Below are positions 17,936 to 27,494 of a stretch of 64,000 bases of DNA, one piece after another. Made by a program: the position numbers and the translations under genes. Source of the DNA: GCA-2728135 sp002728135 (lineage in GTDB: Bacteria > Pseudomonadota > Alphaproteobacteria > UBA828); NCBI GenBank assembly GCA_963997635.1, contig CAXEND010000005.1, positions 62,001 to 126,000 of the forward strand. Reading direction: 5' to 3'. The stretch's first letter is position 1; the number at the start of each line of letters is the position of its first letter. The notes below the pieces were generated by a model, which was not told the DNA's origin, made no database searches, and saw only the letters and a list, made by a program, of their open reading frames with translations.

Positions 17936-19696
17936 TTACATTGTTGATCTTAATTTTTCAGTTTCTTCAATATTAACTTCAAGGTTGTCATCAGCTCTTG
18001 AGCCCTTAAGGATTACTCCGTATACCGATTTTGCAATATCCTCACTAACAACGTAATTCTGCACATCTTTAAGAACTCTCTCAGGCTCTCTTTCTACTGG
18101 TGGGCCGTAACCCCCGCCGCCCTGATCACGTGCAAGAAGTCGTTCTCCTTCTTCAAGGTCACATACCATTACAGCAGGGTAAGGATGTTCCTTACCTTCC
18201 CTATCAATACGGATATTTTCTCCAAGTTTTGACCCGGTTCCTCCGCGAACTCCTATCGGAGCACTTTCTAAACCATTACAAATATGCAAGATATGAATAG
18301 GATCTTTTCGCGGTCCCATAATGACCTCAGTGCCCTGACCCCCACGTCTCCGACCGTGTCCCATCGAGTCCTCCATAAGATGCATTTTTTGCACAAGAAC
18401 TGGGAAACGTTGTTCATCGACTTCTATACTATCTCTATACATAAGACCCGCAGTAACCGGAATAAACAAATAATGCATGCCATCAGTTTCTGAAGATGCA
18501 GGGCCGCCTCCACCCATCATGAATATCTGATTAACATAGGCCTCTCCGTCTCGGCGCCAATCTGTTCCAGAGGCAACGCCTGCTGCTGCGGTATTACAGT
18601 AATTACCATGGGCATAGCCTTGTCCATCACCAAGATCAGCAAAAGATGACTGAGTTACATTTACTATAATATCTGTTAGGTTTGTTGTAGCTACTGAGCA
18701 GCTATGCGGGAATCTTGGTATCCCCACCACACAGTTCTCACGCAAATGAACTTTTATTCTTCGCATAATTCCTTGATTTGTTGGTAGGTCGTGGCCAAGG
18801 CATGACAGAACCCCATGTGCCGCTGCCATGGTTGCCGTGCATTCAGTCAAATTTAAACCTGCATCTATACAGTCAATATTATCTCTTAAATCAACAGTGA
18901 CCATTGCTTCGTCTGGATCAATATCAATCTTAACATTCACGGGTATTCCATCAGGAACCCATGGCTCTATGGGGTCATGGGATTGGTTAGCTTCAAGCTT
19001 ACCTTTCGGTAATTTTTTGATAGCTTCGATACATCGGCGTTCAGAGTAATCAAGCCATTCTTTTACAAAAGCACGGACAGTCTCTTTGCCATATTTTTCA
19101 ACAAATTTCTTAAGGCTACGTTCACCTATTCTTGCCGCTCCTATAGCAGCAAGAAAATCTCCATACCATTGATCGGGGACACGAATACGTCGGCGACACA
19201 TTCGGACGATATCTTCTATATTTGTATAATTTTCTTGTACTTTTACAGCCGGGAATATAAGCGTCCCTTCTTGATATACATCTCCCGCCTGAGCCATATA
19301 GGTTGTTGGAAGACTGTTACCGGTATCAGCTTGATGAGCCTTTACAGCAGTAGTGAAGAAATGTTCTCCTTCGAAGAAAACAGGAACCAGCATGGTGTGA
19401 TCCGCTGCATGACTGTTCCCGTCGTATGGGTCATTATGCAAAAAAGCATCACCCTCCTTGAAGTTAGGATGATTCTTTCGCATGCAGGCGGTTTGCAGAT
19501 TACTGCCCCACACATGGATAGGAAATCCTTCTGCTGCGGCGAGCACTTCATCTTCGGAAGTCACAATTGAAACAGAGAAGTCTCTTGCGACTCCCAAGAC
19601 TGATGATCGTGCTGTGAGTAACATGGTATTGGTCATCTCACGGCAGACAGCATCCATTCTATTCGACATAATTGAGAGTTGAACCGGGCTTAACAT
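17936..19696 (-). CDS. Hydantoinase B/oxoprolinase-type subunit, copy 2 (promoter-proximal)
   Basis: 586 residues, identical to the copy at 16098 from CREMTN to the C-terminal RSTM. The N-terminus MLSPVQLSIMSNRMDAV differs by a missing three-residue extension and two substitutions (L to M, S to A). It carries the same HyuB motifs and presumably forms the complex with the HyuA encoded 41 bases upstream. An AGGA ribosome site lies about seven bases before the ATG. Whether both copies are expressed or functionally distinct is unknown; apart from the first 20 residues the products would be interchangeable. Confidence 0.9.
   Translation of the reverse strand: MLSPVQLSIMSNRMDAVCREMTNTMLLTARSSVLGVARDFSVSIVTSEDEVLAAAEGFPIHVWGSNLQTACMRKNHPNFKEGDAFLHNDPYDGNSHAADHTMLVPVFFEGEHFFTTAVKAHQADTGNSLPTTYMAQAGDVYQEGTLIFPAVKVQENYTNIEDIVRMCRRRIRVPDQWYGDFLAAIGAARIGERSLKKFVEKYGKETVRAFVKEWLDYSERRCIEAIKKLPKGKLEANQSHDPIEPWVPDGIPVNVKIDIDPDEAMVTVDLRDNIDCIDAGLNLTECTATMAAAHGVLSCLGHDLPTNQGIMRRIKVHLRENCVVGIPRFPHSCSVATTNLTDIIVNVTQSSFADLGDGQGYAHGNYCNTAAAGVASGTDWRRDGEAYVNQIFMMGGGGPASSETDGMHYLFIPVTAGLMYRDSIEVDEQRFPVLVQKMHLMEDSMGHGRRRGGQGTEVIMGPRKDPIHILHICNGLESAPIGVRGGTGSKLGENIRIDREGKEHPYPAVMVCDLEEGERLLARDQGGGGYGPPVEREPERVLKDVQNYVVSEDIAKSVYGVILKGSRADDNLEVNIEETEKLRSTM
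17938..19693 (-). repeat. 1756-bp direct repeat, right copy
   Basis: Second member of the hyuB repeat pair (see 16100-17855). The copies lie head-to-tail with an 82-bp unrelated spacer (17856-17937) that holds the ribosome site of copy 1. Confidence 0.95.
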
Positions 19697-19737
19697 TTAG
19701 AATTCCTGAATTTTTGAATTAAATTATTGATTTTCTA

Positions 19738-21822
19738 TTATGAATTGGGTGTTAGAAGATAGTGCCCATTCGGAGTTACTAATGCACTGCTTCCAGGATA
19801 GATAACAACTGTGGTAGTTGGTTCTTCGATTATGGCAGGACCTTCAATCTCAAATTCAGCTGGTAACTTAGATCCAATATAGACTGGTGTTTGAGCGTTT
19901 CCATAGTTGGCAAAATATGCTGAAACTTCACGATCTGGATCACTTGATGTCGAAACTTTTTGATCAGCTTGGGCATGCGGTGGTTTACTCATTTCTGCAG
20001 TTATACGCCCTTTCCAATTAATACATTCTATTATTCCACCATCTTCTTTAACTGCATAACGCCTGAAATGCACATTGTGAAATTCTTCTACTAATTCTTC
20101 AACATGTCCGGAGTTTTCAATGTTTAGCATAGGTATTCTAAATTCCATTTCCCACTGTTGGTTAAGATATCTGGCTTCTACAAAAAACTCACGAGTAAAA
20201 TTACTTACTCCTCTAGATCTCAGTGCTGATTCTTCTATATCAAGCTTTGCGTTTAGCTCAGTAAATACTTTTTGAACTCCTTTAAAATCAAAATCATCTG
20301 TAGCTGAATATCTACTGGCACTGTATTCGGATACAATATCAGAATAGTGTCCACCACAGGCACTCAGTGCACCCGCAGTTTTTGGTAAAAGCACCTTAGA
20401 ACAACCTAGGGATTGTGCTATTGGTAGAATATTAAGACCTGCTGCCCCGCCGCCTGCAACTAGTATGCTTTCTGCAGGGTTTACTCCATCTTGAACAGTA
20501 ATTTCCTGAATAGCTTTAATCATTTGTTCTCCGGCTATTTCAAGTATTCCAGCAGCTGTTTCTTCAAGACTCATCTCAATCTTGCCTGCAAGTTCATTGA
20601 TTACCTCATTAGCGGCATTTATATCAAGAGCCATACGCCCACCTAAGAAATGATTTGGGTCTATGTAGCCAAGTAATACAGCTGCATCTGTGACTGTAGG
20701 CCTTTTTCCTCCTTTAGCATAGCAGGCGGGGCCTGGGTCAGCCCCCGCACTATCCGGCCCAACTCTTAGAAGTCCACCTGAGTCAATCCATGCTACTGAA
20801 CCTCCTCCTGCACCCACGCTTCTTATATCGACAGAAGATAATCCAAGATTGTGTCCAATCCATTCTCCATTTAGCCAAGTATCACGTGTATATTTTATTT
20901 CACCAGCTCGGATCAGACTTACGTCAAAGGTAGTACCACCAGTATCGACAATAATTACATCATTTCCAAGGCCTTCAGCTCCAGCATAGGCAATACCTGC
21001 TAACGGTGCCATTGCAGGCCCAGATTTTACTGTAAATATTGGCTTTTCCACAACGTCATTGACATGTTTAATTCCACCTGAAGAAGTGCTTATTAAGAAT
21101 TCACCCTCGTAACCAGCACTACGGAGTTCTTTTTCAAGTTCCAAAAAGTGCTTTTGCATTAGAGGTTTTAAAGAAGCATCAATAGCAGTGGACGATGTTC
21201 TTGGAAATTCACGAATAATAGGGTTCAGTTGGTGAGAGAGAGTATAAGGCACATTAGGAAGTATTTCTTTAATTAATTCTCCAACCTTTAACTCGTGCTG
21301 TGGGTTCATGATTGACCATAAAAAACTAACGGCTATAGCTTCAATATTCTTTTTTTGTAACGACTTAATTGTTTCAGAGGCTTGGTTGATATCCAATGGG
21401 GTTTCAATTCCACCTTCTGAGTTTATACGTTCTTTTATTTCTTCTGTTAAACGTCTTGGTATATAAGGATCAGGAAATTCCATTTTAAGATTTAATGGCT
21501 CTCGTTTGCCACCATGGCGATAAGTGAGTGTGTCTGGGAATCCCTCAGTGGTCAGTAAGGCTGTTTTTGCAGCAGAAGATGTCACTATCGCATTTGTAGA
21601 ACGGGTAGTGCCGTAAATAAGCACACCAGTATGCTTGAGAATTTCCTCCATTGATGAATCAAAAGAGGAGGCTGCGTTATTCAATGCTCCTGAAAATCCA
21701 GTAAAAACTCTGTCAGGTGTTGTAAGAGCCTTTCCAACAACAAGTTTGCCTTTTTCATCTGCAACCACTACATCTGTAAATGTACCCCCGGTATCGACCG
21801 AAATTCTAAATTCCATAGTCAA
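19738..21822 (-). CDS. Hydantoinase A/oxoprolinase-type subunit
   Basis: 694 residues of the HyuA family, an ASKHA-type ATPase subunit. The two phosphate loops are DTGGTFTDVVVADEKG near the N-terminus and DTGGTTFDVSLI near residue 290. The C-terminal domain has VAGGGAAGLNILPIAQSLG and ends with the beta-rich PAIIEEPTTTVVIYPG segment. HyuA phosphorylates or activates a cyclic amide or ketone so that HyuB can open or carboxylate it. A start at the second Met (21816) is also possible. It lies 30 bases after the Fe-ADH gene and 41 bases before hyuB. The substrate (hydantoin, oxoproline or ketone) is not determined. Confidence 0.92.
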   Translation of the reverse strand: MTMEFRISVDTGGTFTDVVVADEKGKLVVGKALTTPDRVFTGFSGALNNAASSFDSSMEEILKHTGVLIYGTTRSTNAIVTSSAAKTALLTTEGFPDTLTYRHGGKREPLNLKMEFPDPYIPRRLTEEIKERINSEGGIETPLDINQASETIKSLQKKNIEAIAVSFLWSIMNPQHELKVGELIKEILPNVPYTLSHQLNPIIREFPRTSSTAIDASLKPLMQKHFLELEKELRSAGYEGEFLISTSSGGIKHVNDVVEKPIFTVKSGPAMAPLAGIAYAGAEGLGNDVIIVDTGGTTFDVSLIRAGEIKYTRDTWLNGEWIGHNLGLSSVDIRSVGAGGGSVAWIDSGGLLRVGPDSAGADPGPACYAKGGKRPTVTDAAVLLGYIDPNHFLGGRMALDINAANEVINELAGKIEMSLEETAAGILEIAGEQMIKAIQEITVQDGVNPAESILVAGGGAAGLNILPIAQSLGCSKVLLPKTAGALSACGGHYSDIVSEYSASRYSATDDFDFKGVQKVFTELNAKLDIEESALRSRGVSNFTREFFVEARYLNQQWEMEFRIPMLNIENSGHVEELVEEFHNVHFRRYAVKEDGGIIECINWKGRITAEMSKPPHAQADQKVSTSSDPDREVSAYFANYGNAQTPVYIGSKLPAEFEIEGPAIIEEPTTTVVIYPGSSALVTPNGHYLLTPNS

Positions 21823-21852
21823 TTTGCTCCCATTTCTAATCTAATAATAATT

Positions 21853-23070
21853 TCACCAAGCTTTACGCAAAAGTTCTATAACTTCTTGTTCTGAGTTAAC
21901 CGTTCTAGGATTACTTGCAACAATCAGATCCTCCATAGCATCCTTAGCAATACCTGCAAAGTCTTCCTCGTTTACCCCTACGTCTCTTAACCGCCAAGGG
22001 AGGCCAAGGTCATCGCGGATAAGTTTTTGAATTTCATCTCGAGCAAGAATTGCAGACTCTTCCGTAGTTTTATTACGAGTGTCAAGTCCTAATGCATCTG
22101 CTACTATTGCTTGTTGTTCAGCATTTACAGAGCTATTAAATTCTAGAACGCGTGGTAACATGACGGCTGAGGTTTCACCATGGGCGACATCACATCTTGC
22201 TCCAAGTTGATGTCCTATTCCGTGGCTAAGGCCTAGAGTTACATTTGCAAGGCCACAAACAGACATCCATGCTGCTACCATACACTGACCTCGTGCAGAT
22301 AGATCATCAGGGTTCTCTTTTGTTTCCCTTAAATAGGTTGCCAACATGTTAAGTGCACGAAAGGATAAAGCATCAGTAAAAGGCTGATGTGTTTTACTGC
22401 ATAGTGCTTCTACACAATGGTCCACTGCTCTGATACCTGTGCCTAGCCAGAGTCGTTCAGGAGTTGCCAAAGTTAGATCTGGGTCAAGAAATACAGCCTT
22501 TGCAGTTATACGGGGGTCTAAATATAGATCTTTAACCTTTCGTTCTTCATCTGTCATTCCAACAAAGAATGTAAACTCACCTGCTGAGAGTGTTGTAGGG
22601 ATGGCAAACATTGGAAGAGGATCACTAGTAAGGGAAGGAATTTCTACTTTATCGGGGTACTCAAACTTAATACGATATTTATCTAATTGAGTTTTTTCAG
22701 TAATATTCTCTGCTAGGCAGATTAACACTGATTTTGCTGTATCATTTGGTGTACCTCCACCAAAACTAATAATACAGTCAGCATTTTTTTCTCTAGCAAA
22801 AGCAGAGGCATTAATTACAGAATCTCTATGAACATGCTGTATTGTATCTGAAAACACGCCTGCACAGCGATTACCTAATGTTTTCTCTAATTTTTCTACA
22901 AGGTCTGTCTTTGTAGCAAGAGTATTTCCTGTAATGATCACGGCATTTTTTATGCCAGATTTATCTAATTCTTCTACAATCTTGTCAGAACAGCCTGAAC
23001 CAAAATGAACAATATCCATTGGTAAGTTAGAATATTGTCCCGTTAAATTTTCCTTAGGGAAAGTTCCCAT
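21853..23070 (-). CDS. Iron-containing alcohol dehydrogenase family protein
   Basis: 405 residues. The NAD-binding turn SFGGGTPNDTAKSV and the metal-binding His set are visible (DHCVEALCS; LSHGIGHQLGARCDVAHGE). The order resembles the Fe-ADH/maleylacetate reductase superfamily. Members reduce aldehydes, lactaldehyde or maleylacetate, or oxidise alcohols, with NAD(P)H. I chose the ATG at 23070 because GGGAG sits six bases upstream; in-frame ATGs at 23076 and an earlier start at 23103 lie before or within that site. It is the first gene of the hydantoinase operon, so its alcohol or aldehyde is probably linked to the HyuAB substrate. Confidence 0.88.
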   Translation of the reverse strand: MGTFPKENLTGQYSNLPMDIVHFGSGCSDKIVEELDKSGIKNAVIITGNTLATKTDLVEKLEKTLGNRCAGVFSDTIQHVHRDSVINASAFAREKNADCIISFGGGTPNDTAKSVLICLAENITEKTQLDKYRIKFEYPDKVEIPSLTSDPLPMFAIPTTLSAGEFTFFVGMTDEERKVKDLYLDPRITAKAVFLDPDLTLATPERLWLGTGIRAVDHCVEALCSKTHQPFTDALSFRALNMLATYLRETKENPDDLSARGQCMVAAWMSVCGLANVTLGLSHGIGHQLGARCDVAHGETSAVMLPRVLEFNSSVNAEQQAIVADALGLDTRNKTTEESAILARDEIQKLIRDDLGLPWRLRDVGVNEEDFAGIAKDAMEDLIVASNPRTVNSEQEVIELLRKAW

Positions 23071-23193
23071 TTTCATCTCCCACAAAAATACTTTGTTTAA
23101 CACCCTATTATAGCCTGAGCATCCCCTATGTATGCAAATTTTTTTTGTAAAACCTGTTCTTATTTAGGCAAGAATTGTATGATAGGGTTATAG

Positions 23194-24540
23194 ATGACTT
23201 CACAAAACCAAAATGATCTTAATATTGCCATTGCTGCTTTCCAGAAGGGTGAATTAGATACCGCCGAGAGAGTTTGCATAAATATACTATCTCGTGATAG
23301 TTGCGATGCGGGAGCTAATTATATTTTAGCACTAATTAATGGGCAAAAAGGTCTAAAAAACGTTGCTATAAATCATTTTCGTGAGGCTATATTTATTGCC
23401 CCAGAATATTTTAATTATAGAATTGCTCTATCGTCCTATTATTTAGAAATTAACAACCCAGAATCTGCTATAAAAGAGTTAGAAATAGTTCTTAGTAAAG
23501 TTCCTGACTCAATCGCAGCCCATACAAATATAGGCACTGCTTTTAAGAAAAAAGGAAATTTAGAAAAAGCATTGGCTCATTTCGACAAAGCAGCTTTTTT
23601 ATTTCGGAAACCTCAAGATAAAGATTTTATTAATAATAATCGCCAGAATGAGGTGCATCCAACATTTTCAATGACAAGAGAAACAAAACTGGAACATGAT
23701 ATCCAACAATTAGAATTTCTTCAAAGTCGTTATCCTTCAAACGTGATTTTCAGTCAATACGCAAATAAAATGCTCGATGTATTAGCTAGTTTTAGAAGTC
23801 GCAATATTAATAATGGTCTTGGATCGTTCTCTGAACTGGAATATGAAAAAATATATGATTTTTATAACAAAATATTATTTAGGCCTATTTTACATGATGA
23901 AAGTCCTATTTTAGGAGACCACAAAGTTAACACTCTTTTATCAGAGAGGTTTGATTATAAAGCTGATGATATAGTTATCATTGATGATTTTTTAAGTGAG
24001 GTGAGTCTAGTAAACGTCCAGCGTTATTGTCTTGAATCAACTGTTTGGTTCGACACCAAAAATGACTCAGGTTATTTGGGTGCATACATGCATGATGGTT
24101 TTATTCCTAGTTTCACATTAGCAATCCAGCCAGCCTTAAGGGAAAAGTGGGAAAAACTTTTTTTAGGTAAAGTTTTGAAACAACTCTGGGCTTTCAAATA
24201 TGTTTCAGAGGGAGAAGGTACAAGATTTCATGCAGATGATGCTTCAATAAATGTTAATCTTTGGATAACCCCTGACAATTGTTGCTTCGACCCTGAGAAC
24301 TCCGGTCTAACTCTATTTCCCATTAATATTCCTGAGAACATTGCCTTTTCATATTATAACAATGACAAAAATCGACTTAATGATTTGATTAAGGGACGTG
24401 AGAGGGAAAAGCTTATAATCCCTTATAAGTGTAATAGGGCGGTAATTTTTAAGTCTAGGTTTATTCATAAGACTTCTGGTTGCAAATTTATACCAGGCTA
24501 TGAAAATAGAAGAATAAATATTACTTTACTCTTTGATTGA
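23194..24540 (+). CDS. TPR-repeat protein with C-terminal 2-oxoglutarate/Fe(II) oxygenase domain
   Basis: 448 residues. Residues about 5-145 form TPR repeats (FQKGELDTAERVCINIL; GLKNVAINHFREAIFIAP; PESAIKELEIVLSKVP; GNLEKALAHFDKAA). The C-terminal region has the facial triad of an Fe(II)/2OG dioxygenase: H346 and D348 in RFHADD, and H425 in RFIHKTSG, with the 2OG-binding Arg in NRRINITL. TPR-linked oxygenases usually hydroxylate proteins or peptides. It is divergent from Fe-ADH and convergent with the monooxygenase gene (3-nt gap). The target is unknown. Confidence 0.82.
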   Translation: MTSQNQNDLNIAIAAFQKGELDTAERVCINILSRDSCDAGANYILALINGQKGLKNVAINHFREAIFIAPEYFNYRIALSSYYLEINNPESAIKELEIVLSKVPDSIAAHTNIGTAFKKKGNLEKALAHFDKAAFLFRKPQDKDFINNNRQNEVHPTFSMTRETKLEHDIQQLEFLQSRYPSNVIFSQYANKMLDVLASFRSRNINNGLGSFSELEYEKIYDFYNKILFRPILHDESPILGDHKVNTLLSERFDYKADDIVIIDDFLSEVSLVNVQRYCLESTVWFDTKNDSGYLGAYMHDGFIPSFTLAIQPALREKWEKLFLGKVLKQLWAFKYVSEGEGTRFHADDASINVNLWITPDNCCFDPENSGLTLFPINIPENIAFSYYNNDKNRLNDLIKGREREKLIIPYKCNRAVIFKSRFIHKTSGCKFIPGYENRRINITLLFD

Positions 24541-24543
24541 TTA

Positions 24544-26445
24544 TTAACCGATATTGTAGTCATCTAAAGAAGGTTCCTGAGTCATGGTCCAGTAGTCAAC
24601 TAATCTCCAAGGCATTATTGATACTACACGGCCTGAACTGTTCCTATACCATGTATTCATGTTTGGAGTCGTCCAAATTAGACCCTCATGTTCTTCATCA
24701 AGTTTTTTATTATATTGATCATAAACACTTCTTTTACACTCAAGAGAATTAACGTTATTTTCAATAGAATGCATAAGTAACTTAGTTAGATAACGCACTT
24801 GGCACTCAGCAATAAAAATAATACTTCCACCATGACCTAGATTTGTATTTGGTCCATAAAGAGCAAAGAAATTAGGAAATCCAGGTATTGTCATTCCTAA
24901 GTAGGCACGCGAGTCATCCTTTCCCCACTCATCCTCTAGGTTTGCCCCATCTTTGCCTATGAGCTCGTAGCTAGCAAGTAATCTATTGGTTTGGAAGCCA
25001 GTAGCATATAGAAGGGCATCCAACTGAACTAGTTCCCCAGATTTTATTCTTATTCCGTTTTTTTCTATTTTTTTAATGGAGTCATTAAAAAGATTTACAT
25101 TGTCTTTTTTGACTGTTTCGTACCATCTATTGTCTACCAATATTCTTTTTAAATAAGGTGGATAACTTGGGACAACTTTTTCTAAGAGATCTGTTCGATC
25201 CCCTATTTGCTTTTTAATATATTCTAATAAACGTTGTCTATGGCGATCATTTCTTTTATTTACTGATTTTCCTCCAGACTCCCACTCGGGATCTCTACGA
25301 ACAGTATGTAAGAGATGGTCTCCCATACGCCAAGCTAAATTAAATCTATACCAACCAGCATAGAATGGCACATTTTCTAGTAACCAGACTTTTTCAGTAG
25401 AAACTTCTCTATGGTAATCAGGACTCGGTATAGCCCATTGGGCTGTGCGTTGAAAAATTGAGAGGCATTTAACCTCATCTACAATTTCTGGTATTAATTG
25501 CATACCACTAGCACCAGTGCCTATTACTCCTACATTTTTCCCTTTGAGGTTTATATTCTTGTTCCATTTTGCAGTATGTGTCGAAAAACCTTCAAAATTT
25601 TCAAGACCTTCAATTCTTGGGTAAGCTGGGATATTAAGTTGACCAGTCGCGGAGATAACAGTATGTGCAAGAAGTTCAACTTCCTTCCCTTCATTATCGA
25701 CTGTGGTTACACACCACGTATTATTACTATTATTTAGCTTGCATGCTGTTACGCGTGTATTAAAGATAGTATTTTCATATACTCCATGTTTTGTAGCAAA
25801 AGAGCGTAAATATTCAGCGATATCTTCTCCATACGAATAATAATTTGGCCATTTATTATTTCTCTCAAATGAAAAAGAGTAATAATGGTTGGGAACGTCG
25901 CATCGGACGCCTGGGTAAGTATTTTCGAACCAGGTACCCCCTATATCATTATTTTTTTCTATAATTACAAAAGGAATTCCAGCTTCCCTTAGTTTTACTC
26001 CCATCAGCATGCCCGATACGCCTGCACCAATGATTATTACATTCTTAGTTGTTAAAGTATTATTATCTGGTTTTTCTTTCCATGACCCATATCTTTCTTT
26101 CAGCTGCATTTCTTCAAGCATCATATTAAGATATTCTTCAGGGACATCTTCTCCAACGCATGTTGACATCATTTCCAGATAAGTTTCGTCAGAAATTTTT
26201 AAATCAGGTAATTTTCCTGAAACAAAAAATTTATTTAACAATTCTAGGGCAGCACTCCTCACCTGACTTTGTAACGCACTATCTAGCCCGCCGGATTCGT
26301 GAGCAAAAAATGAAAAGTCTAGAACAGGTTTGAAAGGAGGGTTAAGCCATTTCTTATCACCAGTAAAATGATAAAGCACCATTAACAGAATAGGTATGTC
26401 GGCTTTTTCGATAGCCCACTTAATTTTGTTTGATATGTCGTTCAT
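24544..26445 (-). CDS. Flavin-binding monooxygenase, Baeyer-Villiger type I
   Basis: 633 residues. The FAD Rossmann motif is IIGAGVSGMLMGVKLREAG (from about residue 136), followed by DIGGTWFENTYPGVRCDVP. The Baeyer-Villiger fingerprint F-x-G-x3-H-x3-W is present as FEGFSTHTAKW, and the NADPH Rossmann motif is GVIGTGASGMQ. Type I BVMOs insert one oxygen into ketones to give esters or lactones. An N-terminal extension of about 130 residues is longer than in cyclohexanone monooxygenase but is seen in acetone/phenylacetone-like relatives. An HSL-type esterase gene follows upstream-to-downstream proximity on the same strand (119-bp gap), which suits ester cleavage. Confidence 0.9.
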   Translation of the reverse strand: MNDISNKIKWAIEKADIPILLMVLYHFTGDKKWLNPPFKPVLDFSFFAHESGGLDSALQSQVRSAALELLNKFFVSGKLPDLKISDETYLEMMSTCVGEDVPEEYLNMMLEEMQLKERYGSWKEKPDNNTLTTKNVIIIGAGVSGMLMGVKLREAGIPFVIIEKNNDIGGTWFENTYPGVRCDVPNHYYSFSFERNNKWPNYYSYGEDIAEYLRSFATKHGVYENTIFNTRVTACKLNNSNNTWCVTTVDNEGKEVELLAHTVISATGQLNIPAYPRIEGLENFEGFSTHTAKWNKNINLKGKNVGVIGTGASGMQLIPEIVDEVKCLSIFQRTAQWAIPSPDYHREVSTEKVWLLENVPFYAGWYRFNLAWRMGDHLLHTVRRDPEWESGGKSVNKRNDRHRQRLLEYIKKQIGDRTDLLEKVVPSYPPYLKRILVDNRWYETVKKDNVNLFNDSIKKIEKNGIRIKSGELVQLDALLYATGFQTNRLLASYELIGKDGANLEDEWGKDDSRAYLGMTIPGFPNFFALYGPNTNLGHGGSIIFIAECQVRYLTKLLMHSIENNVNSLECKRSVYDQYNKKLDEEHEGLIWTTPNMNTWYRNSSGRVVSIMPWRLVDYWTMTQEPSLDDYNIG

Positions 26446-26564
26446 TGATATTGCCTGAAATTTTATAATGTAAGAAATGGTTCTCTTGGGTTTATGTGAA
26501 TTATTTTAGGTGGGTGTATTTCATTTAAAATTATTATTTATTAATTTTTGTTCTTTTGAAAGAT

Positions 26565-27494
26565 CTAACATTTGTCAATTTTCCTAATCCACTTGCCAAC
26601 TTCATTAAAGGCGTCCTTATAAGTATTTAGAGCTTTCGGCATGCCTAAAAACCCATGTAACATATCAGAGTAGTGGGAATGTGTAACAGATATTGATAAT
26701 TCTCTGAGCTTTTCTACAAACTCAAAACCTTCATCTCTTAAGGGGTCAAGACCTGCAGTCATGATATAAGTTTGTGGACTTCTTGATAGGTTTGGCGACA
26801 GAATAATTGAAATGTTAGGGTCATCCTTTGATGTTTCTGAGCAATAAGATTGAATAAACCAATCCATCACAGCTGTATCCAAAAGGAATTTACTCCCAAA
26901 TTCGGAGTATGAATTTCTCTTCATTGAGGTATCCAAAACAGGATAAATTAATATTTGACCTTTGGGTTTTTTCTCTTTTGGAATTTTAATAGAAGTTGAG
27001 GCTATCAAATTTCCACCGGCACTATCACCAACGCCAATAATTGAACTTGGTTGCAGATTATGTTGGAATATTACTTGATCCAAAGAAGAAAAAGCCAAAA
27101 TCATATCATTCAAAGCAGCGGGGTATGGATGTTCGGGTGCAAGCCTGTATTCTACTGATAATACATTGCATGACCCTGCGGATGATAATCTCCTACAAAA
27201 ATTATCGTATTCTTCAAGTCCAGCGAGAACCCAGCCTCCGCCATGGGCAAAAACTATAAGTGGTGCGTTGGTATTTTCTGAATGCTGGTATAAACGGCAA
27301 AGTAATTTATCCTTATCAAGCCCTATAGTTAGGTCCTCAACTTTGTATATAGGTTCATGATCTGTTTCTAATACCCGCATCCTCCTGCGGAACTCGACTC
27401 TGGCCTCAGCAGGATCATAAGTTTCAATACTTGGTAAGTTGGCGTCTGCAACTCGTTTTAAAAGTATTTCAATTTCAGGGTTTTTCTGGGTCAT
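26565..27494 (-). CDS. Alpha/beta hydrolase, hormone-sensitive lipase (family IV) type
   Basis: 309 residues. The oxyanion motif HGGGWV and the nucleophile elbow GDSAGGN define the HSL group. The Asp and His of the triad are in TAGLDPLRDEG and SDMLHGFLG. Such esterases hydrolyse short-chain esters and lactones in the cytoplasm. The start overlaps the stop of the LLM gene by four bases (27491-27494), so the two are translationally coupled. Together with the monooxygenase on the same strand this suggests ketone to ester to acid plus alcohol, an inference from gene order. Confidence 0.9.
   Translation of the reverse strand: MTQKNPEIEILLKRVADANLPSIETYDPAEARVEFRRRMRVLETDHEPIYKVEDLTIGLDKDKLLCRLYQHSENTNAPLIVFAHGGGWVLAGLEEYDNFCRRLSSAGSCNVLSVEYRLAPEHPYPAALNDMILAFSSLDQVIFQHNLQPSSIIGVGDSAGGNLIASTSIKIPKEKKPKGQILIYPVLDTSMKRNSYSEFGSKFLLDTAVMDWFIQSYCSETSKDDPNISIILSPNLSRSPQTYIMTAGLDPLRDEGFEFVEKLRELSISVTHSHYSDMLHGFLGMPKALNTYKDAFNEVGKWIRKIDKC

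Noticed and set aside
16100..19693. Insertion sequence or transposon as cause of the hyuB duplication
   Set aside because: No transposase, terminal inverted repeats or target-site duplications border the block.
16098..19696. One of the hyuB copies as a pseudogene
   Set aside because: Both frames are complete, with starts, ribosome sites and stops; no frameshift or internal stop.
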